A DNA stretch of 16,088 nucleotides, taken from the NCBI GenBank assembly GCA_017386805.1, contig JAFOGM010000016.1, positions 1 through 16,088 on the forward strand. Reading direction: 5' to 3'. Under the pieces are notes generated by a model. The model made no database searches, was not told the origin of the DNA, and saw nothing but the letters and a program-made list of their open reading frames with translations. Origin of the DNA: Bacillota bacterium (GTDB lineage: Bacteria > Bacillota > Clostridia > Peptostreptococcales > Anaerovoracaceae). The translations under genes and the position numbers were made by a program. Of the stretch, positions 7,299-14,500 are shown one piece after another (the stretch's first letter is position 1; each line of letters opens with the position of its first letter).

Positions 7299-7428
7299 TT
7301 GCGTTTTTGCTTCGCAAATCCGCCGTTCTGCGCCGGTTCCCACAACCGGCTTGAACCGCTCTCTACGAAACAGTCCACCGGACTGTTTCCTTACGTTCGC
7401 GCCCTTTCGGGTTCGAGTCCCCGCTCAC
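7281..7428. repeat. Structured repeat element ~150 bp, tRNA-end-like inverted termini
   Basis: The stretch between the two tRNA 3' ends has no gene but dense secondary structure. The left end GAGAGCATGGGACT can pair with the right end AGTCCCCGCTC (7416-7426), and three perfect hairpins lie between: TTTGCG/CGCAAA (7298-7318), GCCGGTT/AACCGGC (7332-7350) and GAAACAGTCC/GGACTGTTTC (7367-7389), plus a small CCC/GGG hairpin (7402-7411). The right end also contains GGGTTCGAGTCCC, a T-arm-like sequence in plus orientation, so both ends look like tRNA T arms facing each other. The cloverleaf-like plan suggests a non-coding repeat or a degenerate tRNA remnant. Its family is not known to me. Confidence 0.6.
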
Positions 7429-7437
7429 AGTTCAAAC

Positions 7438-7474
7438 AAAAAAACAAAACACTGTAGACAATCTACAGTGTTTT
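7438..7474 (-). terminator. Terminator of tRNA-Ser
   Basis: Perfect 13-bp stem AAAACACTGTAGA/TCTACAGTGTTTT (7446-7474) with a 3-nt loop. On the minus strand it starts a few bases after the encoded CCA of the tRNA and is followed by GTTTTTTTG. Confidence 0.92.
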
Positions 7475-7479
7475 GTTTT

Positions 7480-7499
7480 TTGGCGGAGAGCATGGGACT
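7480..7499 (-). repeat. 3' end of tRNA-Ser (copy 2 of 2)
   Basis: Second copy of the 20-nt direct repeat, here as part of the intact tRNA-Ser gene; the copies are 201 bp apart. Confidence 0.9.
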
Positions 7500-7568
7500 C
7501 GAACCCACGAGGCTGTTACACCCTACTCGCTTTCCAGGCGAGCTCCTTAGCCACTCGGTCAACTCTCC
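7481..7568 (-). tRNA. tRNA-Ser (anticodon GGA)
   Basis: An 88-nt class II tRNA with encoded CCA. Minus strand: acceptor GGAGAGT pairs with GCTCTCC (one G-T), D arm GACCGAGTGGCTAAGGAG, anticodon stem CTCGC/GCGAG with loop CTGGAAA (anticodon GGA at 7533-7535), a long variable arm typical of Ser, T arm GTGGG-TTCGAGT-CCCAT, discriminator G and CCA (7481-7483). It reads the UCC and UCU codons. It is transcribed alone from the promoter at 7621-7649 and ends at the terminator just after CCA. Confidence 0.97.
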
Positions 7569-7620
7569 AAGTCACTATTCAGTGATTTTTATTATATTGT
7601 TTCGCATCAGCGACTTGTTT

Positions 7621-7649
7621 ATAATAACGCAGTTTAAAACAAAAAGCAA
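7621..7649 (-). promoter_or_regulatory. Promoter of tRNA-Ser
   Basis: Minus strand -35 TTGCTT (7644-7649), 17-bp spacer, -10 TATTAT (7621-7626). The predicted start near 7614 leaves about 45 nt before the mature tRNA, including a small TCACT/AGTGA hairpin (7572-7585). Confidence 0.75.
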
Positions 7650-7731
7650 GTACTTTTTTAAACTTTTTCTCGTTTTTTGAAAATATTTTTCAAAGCCCAC
7701 AAAATCAGCTACGTTTCCAACGCCAGACAAA

Positions 7732-7753
7732 GACCCGCTGTTACCAGCGGGCC
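7732..7753 (-). terminator. Terminator of the short-chain dehydrogenase
   Basis: Minus strand GGCCCGCTG-GTAA-CAGCGGGTC, 9-bp stem with one G-T wobble, then TTTGTCT. The wobble becomes an A-C mismatch on the plus strand, so it favours minus-strand use. The T run is short, so it may be weak. Confidence 0.65.
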
Positions 7754-7786
7754 TTTCCGTTTATTTCTATACACTTATTTTTCAAA

Positions 7787-8533
7787 TCAGGTTCTGGCCA
7801 TACCATCCACGCTCAGTACCACCCCGGTAATGTACGATGCTTCTTCAGAAGCCAGGAACACAAACGCATTGGCGATATCTTCCGGCTGACCGAGACGGCG
7901 CAGAGGAATCTGTGCGATCATGGGATCGATGACTTCCTTGGGAACCGCTTTCATCATGTCAGTTTCCGTGATCCCGGGAGCAACTGCGTTGACGCGGATT
8001 CCTTTCGGCCCCAGCTCTCTTGCCAGAGATACGGTAAGACCGTTGACAGCGAACTTGGATGCCGGATAAGCGATTCCGCTGGGCTGCCCGTAGCGGCTCA
8101 CCATGGACGAGGTAGAGAGAATCACGCCGCTGCCGCGGGCAATCATGCATTCGCAGGCCGCACGGGTGGCATTGAAGATTCCTTTGACGTTCAGATCCAT
8201 AACTTTGGAGAACATCTCTTCCGTATAATCCACAAACGGTGTACTTTCGGACACACCGGCATTGTTGACCAGAATGTCCACGCAGCCATACTTGGAAGTA
8301 GCATCGATGAACGCTTCACGTACGGATTCCAGGCTGGACAGATCCGGGGCGATTCCATAAACGATACTGTCCGGATGCTTCTCCTGAAGCTTGGCAACCG
8401 CCTGATCGGCGGATTCCTTCGTAGACGCAGCTAAAATGACAACTGCCCCTTCTTCCAGGAACTTATCTGCAGTAGCGTAGCCGATTCCGCGGCTTCCACC
8501 AGTAATAATCGCAACCTTATCCTTTAATCTCAT
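7787..8533 (-). CDS. Short-chain dehydrogenase/reductase (FabG/BaiA-type)
   Basis: Classical SDR of 248 residues that uses NAD(P) to interconvert a carbonyl and an alcohol. Motifs: cofactor glycine loop TGGSRGIG (11-18), NNAG (90-93), Asn115, Ser143, and YPASK with Tyr156 and Lys160, the complete catalytic tetrad. Length is standard for the family. FabG (3-oxoacyl-ACP reductase) is the default annotation, but there is no fatty-acid gene nearby; the segment GIAPDLSS (60-67), the VDG-end and overall length recall the BaiA bile acid 3-alpha-hydroxysteroid dehydrogenases of gut Clostridia, a resemblance from memory only. The ATG at 8533 lies 7 nt after AGGAGG; longer in-frame starts up to 8596 overlap the promoter and lack a binding site. 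It is a single gene with its own promoter, inverted-repeat operator candidate and terminator. Confidence 0.9.
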   Translation of the reverse strand: MRLKDKVAIITGGSRGIGYATADKFLEEGAVVILAASTKESADQAVAKLQEKHPDSIVYGIAPDLSSLESVREAFIDATSKYGCVDILVNNAGVSESTPFVDYTEEMFSKVMDLNVKGIFNATRAACECMIARGSGVILSTSSMVSRYGQPSGIAYPASKFAVNGLTVSLARELGPKGIRVNAVAPGITETDMMKAVPKEVIDPMIAQIPLRRLGQPEDIANAFVFLASEEASYITGVVLSVDGMART

Positions 8534-8595
8534 ATCGACACCTCCTAAGTTCTCAATGGTATCTCTCACCTTGCAAATGATTCGAACGTTCTTCA

Positions 8596-8634
8596 ATTAT
8601 ATTATTTTTATACCCAAAGTTAGCCAAAGCTAAC
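8596..8634 (-). promoter_or_regulatory. SDR promoter with overlapping inverted repeat (candidate operator)
   Basis: Minus strand -35 TTGGCT (8622-8627), 17-bp spacer, -10 TAATAT (8599-8604), or TATAAT at 8596-8601 with a long spacer. A perfect inverted repeat GTTAGC-CAAA-GCTAAC (8619-8634) covers the -35 box, so a bound protein would block the polymerase. No regulator gene is adjacent. Confidence 0.6.
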
Positions 8635-8691
8635 ATCGAAATTTAAACAACAATAATTCTTTTACATCGAAAAGAAAATCCACGGTAACGT

Positions 8692-8720
8692 TTGACGAAC
8701 GGCCCCGAACAGGGTAAAAT
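8692..8720 (+). promoter_or_regulatory. Promoter of the Cys-rich/TSCPD operon
   Basis: -35 TTGACG (8692-8697), 17-bp spacer, -10 TAAAAT (8715-8720). The predicted start near 8727 gives a 64-nt leader without an obvious riboswitch. It is divergent from the SDR promoter about 60 bp away. Confidence 0.78.
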
Positions 8721-8790
8721 AGTAATGTTAGACATTCCCGTCTTCCGGCAGATTACCCGGTAGACGTAATATAAGGAGGAGTATGTAATT

Positions 8791-9456
8791 ATGGAAAGAT
8801 TACAGGAACTGTACGAACAGCTTGCTGACCTGATCCCCGAAGATCAGATCGACCATTATATGGCCTGCGGATGTACCGTAGGTGAAAACTACGATAAAAT
8901 GGAAAAGCGTCTGATGATCATCGAACGCGCACCTCAGAATGAGCCCAGCGACGACTGCGACCCGAAGGCTTGCTCCACCTGCAGCTCTTGCGGAAGCTGC
9001 AGCGGTATCGGAAACGCTTCTCTGAACGGTGTGAACCTCAACGGCCGCGACTTTACCGGCGCTGCTGCTCACATCACCCATCTCTTTGCAGAAGTCCCCT
9101 TCCACAAGTGGACGGACTCCGTTGCAAGAACCTATCTGTACAAGGTTATGCCCAAGAAAGGCCGCATTACCCGTGAAATGATGGACAAGCAGAAGCAGCT
9201 CTGCGAAGATATCATCTTTGAAGAAATCCGCGCTTACAACCCCACCCACGTTCTGTTCCTCACCGGATGGAGCGGCGTATGGGAATTCGACTTCCCTCTC
9301 CAGCCTCTGCTGAAGGGCGAGTCTGTGGAAGCTGTGGGCGGTTTTGAAAACGGAGCTCACGCTCTGGTCAGCCGCTACGTGATCCGCGATTCCGAAGACA
9401 AGTTTGTCTCTGACATCGTGGCTGCCTTCCGCACACTGGACGAAGCAAATCAGTAA
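8791..9456 (+). CDS. Cys-rich protein of unknown function
   Basis: A 221-residue cytosolic protein that I do not recognise as a named family. It has an N-terminal helical part (1-50, with Cys26 and Cys28), then a Cys cluster C56-x4-C61-x2-C64-x2-C67-x2-C70, which suits an iron-sulfur cluster or zinc site, then an alpha/beta-like region. The segment YLYKVMPKKGRIT...CEDIIFEEIRAYNPTHVLFLTGW (about 132-176) has the layout of a conserved stretch in the uracil-DNA glycosylase superfamily (N/K-R region, then C-x-x-x-L-x-x-E-I-x-x-x-x-P-x-x-V-x-x-x-G), but the usual catalytic GExPG-type motif is not evident, so this is only a remote-fold guess. Start ATG follows AAGGAGGA by 10 nt. It is first in an operon with the TSCPD gene, 52 bp apart. 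Confidence 0.8.
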   Translation: MERLQELYEQLADLIPEDQIDHYMACGCTVGENYDKMEKRLMIIERAPQNEPSDDCDPKACSTCSSCGSCSGIGNASLNGVNLNGRDFTGAAAHITHLFAEVPFHKWTDSVARTYLYKVMPKKGRITREMMDKQKQLCEDIIFEEIRAYNPTHVLFLTGWSGVWEFDFPLQPLLKGESVEAVGGFENGAHALVSRYVIRDSEDKFVSDIVAAFRTLDEANQ

Positions 9457-9508
9457 TCTCCGGACATTTGTCCGATCAAATCAATACTTTTACAAAGGAG
9501 AACACGTC

Positions 9509-9766
9509 ATGAAATACGGATACAAGACAAGCGGTACCTGCTCCAGATACATCGAATTCGATCTGACCGACGGCGTTGTCAGCGAAGTTTCCTTCCAGGG
9601 CGGCTGCAACGGTAACCTGAAGGCAATCGGTAAGCTGGTGGAAGGTCTGAAGGCAGAAGAAGTCATCGAACGCATCAAGGGTGTTGACTGCGGCGGAAGA
9701 GGCACTTCCTGCGGCGACCAGCTGGCTCGCGCTCTGACTGCAGCTTTAGAAGCAGAAACCAAGTAA
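9509..9766 (+). CDS. TSCPD-domain small protein (TIGR03905 family)
   Basis: An 85-residue protein matching the TIGR03905/TSCPD family, a domain also found at the C-terminus of B12-dependent ribonucleotide reductase. Conserved Cys residues are C11 (SGTCSRY), C33 (GGCNGN), C61 (DCGG) and C68; the signature TSCPD reads TSCGD here (67-70 region). The spaced cysteines suggest metal binding or redox chemistry; the function of stand-alone members is not established. Start ATG at 9509 follows AAAGGAG with 8 nt spacing; the in-frame extension to 9404 overlaps the preceding gene and has no binding site. It follows the Cys-rich gene in the same transcript and ends at a strong terminator, so the two probably act together. 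Confidence 0.92.
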   Translation: MKYGYKTSGTCSRYIEFDLTDGVVSEVSFQGGCNGNLKAIGKLVEGLKAEEVIERIKGVDCGGRGTSCGDQLARALTAALEAETK

Positions 9767-9805
9767 TGTATCGACCGAGGTCCGGTCTGACATTCACAAA
9801 AGCAC

Positions 9806-9836
9806 AAAATCCTCTGGCCAAAGCCAGAGGATTTTT
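9806..9836. terminator. Bidirectional terminator between TSCPD gene and thrC
   Basis: AAAATCCTCTGGC (9806-9818), loop CAAA, GCCAGAGGATTTTT (9823-9836): a 13-bp perfect stem with T run on both strands, suited to the convergent genes. Confidence 0.93.
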
Positions 9837-9870
9837 GATTGCCGTAGATGTGATTGTCGAAATTTGTCGT

Positions 9871-11352
9871 TTACTGTAAAGAACCCTTTACTGCATCCCA
9901 CAGCTGTTCCTTATCCACAACGCCGGTGTGGCGAACAGTCTTGGAATCCAGATTTCTCAGTCCCTTGGGAACGGTCACGCCAGTGAAGGCATACAGCGCG
10001 CTGATGGCATCGAAACCGTTGCGGAACTGCGGCAGTCCAATGGCTTCGCATACAGATTCTGCGAACTTGTAAGCACTTGCGGTGGATGCGATCACGGTGG
10101 GAGTTTCGTCGCCGGTTTCGGTTCTGTAATCCTGATATACCTTGTACGCAACTGCGGTGTGAGTATCCATCAGATAGTTGTCTTCTTTGTACAGCTTACC
10201 GATGGCTGCCTTGGTTTCCGCTTCGTCAGCGTAGCCGCCGTAGAATTCCTTCAGACCTTCTTTGATCTTGTCGCCGACTTCGTACTTCTTGTTCTGATCC
10301 AGGCTGTTCATCAGTTCCTTCACTTCGTCGCCGTTGTTTCCGGACAGGTGATACAGTAAGCGTTCCAGGTTGGAAGAGATCAGGATGTCCATGGACGGAG
10401 AATTGGTCACGTGGAAGGAACGTTCGCTGATATCGTAAACGCCAGTATTGATAAAGTCGGTCAAAACTTTGTTTTCGTTGGATGCACAGATGAACTTGTT
10501 CACAGGAATACCCATCTGCTTTGCGTAGTATGCAGCTAAAATGTTACCGAAGTTACCGGTGGGAACCACAACGTTCATGGGTTCGCCATTCTTCAGAACG
10601 CCCTGCTTCACCAGCTGCACGTAGGACCACACGTAGTACGCAACCTGCGGTACCAGACGGCCGATATTGATGGAGTTTGCGGAAGACAGTTTACAACCCA
10701 TCTTCGCCAGTTCTTCAGCATAATCACTATTGTTGAAAATCTTCTTCACACCGGTCTGTGCGTCGTCGAAGTTGCCGGTGATACCGAAGACGTGAGTATT
10801 TTCGCCTTCCTGGGTCACCATCTGCTGCTTCTGGACCTGGCTCACTCCGGCATCCGGGAAGAAGACTACGATTTCAGTATTGGGAACATCTGCAAACCCT
10901 TCCAATGCAGCCTTACCGGTATCGCCGGAGGTCGCTGTCAGGATCACGATCTTATTATCTTCGTTTTCCTTTTTCATAGCAGTGGTCAGCAGATAGGGCA
11001 GGATGGATAGAGCCATATCCTTGAACGCTGCGGTCTTACCGTGATACAGTTCTGCGATCCAGGCGTTTCCAGCCTTCTTCACAGGAACCACTTCCGGCGC
11101 TTCAAACTTTTCATCATAGGCGCTGTTGATGCAGTGATCCAGTTCTTCTTCGGTGTAGTCGGTCAGGAACTGAGGCAGTACCGCCTTGGCAACCTGACGG
11201 TAATCGCAGTCGATCAATTCTTCCACGCTTACCTGCAGCTTGGGAAATTCGCTGGGAACGTACAGGCCCTTATCTTCGGCAATCCCTTTGATGATGGCCT
11301 GGGCGCCCTTCTTCACGTTCTGGCTTCCTCTTGTGCTCTTATATTCAATCAT
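9871..11352 (-). CDS. thrC: Threonine synthase
   Basis: PLP enzyme of 493 residues converting O-phosphohomoserine to threonine, the last step of threonine synthesis. It is the long class (about 490 residues, as in E. coli and yeast). Motifs: N-terminal YKSTRG and GLYVP typical of the family, ELYHGKTAAFKDMAL with the PLP lysine K111, LTATSGDTGKAA, and VVPTGNFGNILAAYYAK for cofactor phosphate binding. The ATG at 11352 lies 8 nt after AAAGGAG; an upstream in-frame ATG at 11373 lacks a binding site. It is a single-gene unit here, without hom or thrB beside it. It is preceded by a leader with a terminator-like hairpin at 11413-11445. Confidence 0.96.
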   Translation of the reverse strand: MIEYKSTRGSQNVKKGAQAIIKGIAEDKGLYVPSEFPKLQVSVEELIDCDYRQVAKAVLPQFLTDYTEEELDHCINSAYDEKFEAPEVVPVKKAGNAWIAELYHGKTAAFKDMALSILPYLLTTAMKKENEDNKIVILTATSGDTGKAALEGFADVPNTEIVVFFPDAGVSQVQKQQMVTQEGENTHVFGITGNFDDAQTGVKKIFNNSDYAEELAKMGCKLSSANSINIGRLVPQVAYYVWSYVQLVKQGVLKNGEPMNVVVPTGNFGNILAAYYAKQMGIPVNKFICASNENKVLTDFINTGVYDISERSFHVTNSPSMDILISSNLERLLYHLSGNNGDEVKELMNSLDQNKKYEVGDKIKEGLKEFYGGYADEAETKAAIGKLYKEDNYLMDTHTAVAYKVYQDYRTETGDETPTVIASTASAYKFAESVCEAIGLPQFRNGFDAISALYAFTGVTVPKGLRNLDSKTVRHTGVVDKEQLWDAVKGSLQ

Positions 11353-11412
11353 GGCATATTCTCCTTTGCGCAATGGATTTTCATATGAATTCTATTTTAG
11401 AATACCAAAAAG

Positions 11413-11445
11413 GACGGGGCATTTCAATGCTCCCCGTCTTTTTTT
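11413..11445. terminator. Hairpin upstream of thrC, possible attenuator
   Basis: GACGGGGCAT (11413-11422), loop TTCA, ATG-CT-CCCCGTC with a 2-nt bulge, followed on the plus strand by seven T and on the minus strand by CCTTTTTGG. It can end transcripts on both strands. No coding gene precedes it on either strand, so on the minus strand it would lie in the thrC leader and on the plus strand it would stop antisense transcripts. Confidence 0.7.
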
Positions 11446-11467
11446 ACGCGGTATGCTTTATTTTTTA

Positions 11468-11473
11468 ATTATA
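11468..11473 (-). promoter_or_regulatory. Candidate -10 box for thrC
   Basis: TATAAT on the minus strand in very A/T-rich sequence, about 115 bp before the thrC start. No good -35 box lies at the right distance, so the call is weak. Confidence 0.35.
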
Positions 11474-11541
11474 TAAGTAAGAAATGAAATAATTTTTAAA
11501 AAAATTGAAACCATTCGTCCGTTTCCACGGTGTTATCAATA

Positions 11542-11547
11542 TATAAT
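11542..11547 (+). promoter_or_regulatory. Candidate -10 box for the giant gene
   Basis: TATAAT at 11542-11547, 22 bp before the ATG; the -35 region (CCGTTT) is poor. The ribosome binding site GGAGG is at 11559-11563. The start would be near 11554, giving a very short leader. Confidence 0.4.
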
Positions 11548-11569
11548 ATACGACACTTGGAGGTGTACC

Positions 11570-14500
11570 ATGGCTTTAAAATTCAATCCATATAACGTGG
11601 ACACGCTGGATGAGGGAATCAGAAAAATGACCAGCGAGCAAAAGGCTTCCGGCATTATAAACTATATCATCGAAAACACAGAACGGTCCCTCCCTGACGA
11701 TGCAGAGTTAACTTCTCTTTTATCCCAGAACTCTCTCCAGTCTACCTTCCTGATCGCTGATGAGGAAGAGCGGGCTGCCCGCCGCCAGCTCAGCCAGGAT
11801 GCGTGGAATCAGATGCTCACCGTGGTTTCCAGTCGCGTTGCCATGGATGAAGCAATTAAGGGCCAGGATCTCCCGACACAAGCAAAAAGATACGATGAGC
11901 TTCTGCAGACTCTGGATCTAAGTCAGTCCCCGGAAGACCTGCTGGCTTTGTCGGATCAGGACCTCGTTGCGAAATTCCCCGATATATACGCATTATACCG
12001 CATCGCTCAGGACGCTGACCAGCTGCTGGATCCCAACAAACCGGATACGCTCAATGATTATCTGTCAGAAGAATCCAGAGAGATCTTAAGAAAATTATCC
12101 GATAATCTTCCGGCATTCACTGCGCTGATGGGCCGCCATGGAGCAATCTGCGATCCCTACTATGAAAAGGTCAACGTTGTCGGCCTGGCTAACGAAAGCA
12201 ATGCGCTGACCAATGCCAACAATGCTGCTGACCGTATGGAGAGAAGTGTCCGCCGGAGAATCGCTGCTTCTGAGGCAGTTCCTGACCAGGATATTTTTAA
12301 GTTCGTCTTCTTTAAGCAGCTGGCAGGTTTCGCCGCCGGTATCGCCCGACTCTTCGGATGGCGTCTTTCCAACGAACTCCGTGATGAAGCAAAGAAAAAC
12401 GAGTTCGATCTGACCACCTTAAAAATCGTGGATCTGAGTCAGAAAGAATATTCCTTAAATGCCATGTCCGACAATCACTGCGAAAATGCTTTAAAGCAGG
12501 GAAAGCCTTTGATTTTCCGTGATAATACAGGAAAGAACGTTCTCGCCTTCCGCGTGGACGGCGGTAAGTTCGTTCCGACCAAGGCTGAAACTCTGGTGGA
12601 ACAAGCAGTCTACGATGCTACCCACACCCGCGTGGATGAGCTGGTAGAACTGGCTACCGGAAAGGTAGCGGACCCCGTCTGGATGCTGACCGGTTCTTCC
12701 CAGTACCGCGACCTGAAAAATGCACTGGCAAAGCATGCGAAGGCTTCAAAACTGGTTTCCAATCCGCCCACAGATAAAGAACTGAAAGCTTTGAAGGAAT
12801 CTGTGGAATATCTGCACGAAGCCTCCATTACCTACCTCAAGTACAAAGATCCCACCATCACTGCTGATATGACCTTTGAGCAGTACATGGCTGAAAAAGG
12901 CAGTGCACTGAACCTGAGCGAACGTGAGCAGGCCCGCTTAAAGTCCGCCTTTTTAGGCAGAGACCTTGCTGTCGAAACCCCTCGCACCATTGCTCTGGGT
13001 TGGTCGCTGGGAATCAAGAACAGAAAGGTTATGGAAGTCGACAACGTCTTCTACCAGGGTCTTCTGCGAAAGTATCAGGCTTTAGAAAACGAACTGGAAA
13101 AAGCCATGACCGACGAAACAACAGGACCGGAATTCCTGGCACAGATCGATCAGCTTATCTCAGATAACAACATGTTCCTTCCGGAAAATCCCTATCCCGA
13201 CAATCCGACCGCTACGCTTCTGTGGGAAAGCCGGCAGATGCTGAATCTCATCGAACGCACTGAAATCGCTATGGGACTGCGAGCCAAAGACCGCGCCATC
13301 GATCCCGAAGAGAAGGCCAGAATCGAAGTCAGAAAAGCCTTTGGCGAACAGGACATCGCAGATCTCTCAGCATCTGAACTTAACACCCGTCTGGAAGAAA
13401 GCTTTAAAGCTGCTGTAAAGGCACAGGAAGAGAAAGCACAGGCGGAAAAAGAAAATGAGAAAGAAGCTTCCGAACCGAAGCTGGCCCTGAAGGAAGGCGG
13501 CCTGAAACTGAATTACTCACCCAAAGAGTTTATTTCCAGCAAAACGCTGACTCAGGGTGATGCTGCACTTTCCAATTCCTCTGCAGAGGTCAAATCCTTC
13601 AAGAACAGAAAGCAGGGAATTCTGAAATCCGGAGAAAATGCAGTTTTAGACCACCGTATCAAGGGGCTTGAGATCATCGAATATTTGGAAGAAAACAATC
13701 CTTCCCGTCCTCCCCTTACCGGTTATACTGCGACCCGAAACGGCCAGCCGGTGGAAGGTGAACCGAAGAAAACCGATAAAATCATGCTCCCCGGTGTCCA
13801 CGAAAGACGAAGCCAAAACACCATGAATGGTTGTTGGTCTGTCACTCTTTCCAGCCAGTTTGAATACCGCGGTGTTTCTCTTCCCCAGGAAGTGATCCGT
13901 GCTTACCGGCCCAACCCCGATGAATTGGATGCATTAATTATCTCCGATGAAAAAATCCAAGAATTTTACGAAAATCGAAAACAGACCGTTGGTGACTACT
14001 CAGGATTGGCAGCCAGAATGCTTCCCAATTCTGCTTTCCTCCAAACGGTGATCAACTGGAACAATGTGTTCCCCGGACAGGGACCCGAACGTGCAATCTC
14101 ACTCTTTAAGGATGTGGTTTTCAATGCTCTCACTAAGGAGAACTCCCCGCTATCTCTCTGTGCCGGCGGTCATTATCTCACCATTGTAGGCATGGAAGAT
14201 GATAAAGTCTTTGTAAAAAATCCCATGCATATCTTCGGCGGAAACCCCGAAACCATTGAAACATGGACCATTTACCAGCTGATGAGAAAGGCAAAGAACC
14301 AGCTTGAGCTCAACTGGTTCAGCGATGTTACCCCCTCTCTCGGCGGAAGCATCGAGCCCGGTTTAGACTGGTGTAAAGAAGGAACATTCTATGGAAATGG
14401 ACGATCCTATTCTGCACTCACTGATGAGTTTGAAAATCCTCTGAAAAATGAAAAAATGCTCGGCAGTGGAGTAGACATAACTTATTCCAACTCCTATATG

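Noticed and set aside
7279..7499. Att sites of an integrated element at tRNA-Ser
   Set aside because: The copies are only 201 bp apart and no integrase, excisionase or cargo gene lies between or beside them, so an integrated island is not supported; kept as a repeat only.
7279..7680. Plus-strand frame of 133 codons
   Set aside because: It runs antisense through the tRNA-Ser gene, its terminator and the structured repeat; such peptides are a common false call over tRNA genes.
8534..8790. Riboswitch between the SDR and Cys-rich genes
   Set aside because: The space holds two divergent promoters and an inverted repeat; the leaders are too short and lack a recognisable aptamer.
9404..9508. Longer N-terminus of the TSCPD protein
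   Set aside because: It overlaps the upstream gene, and the good ribosome binding site is placed for the ATG at 9509.
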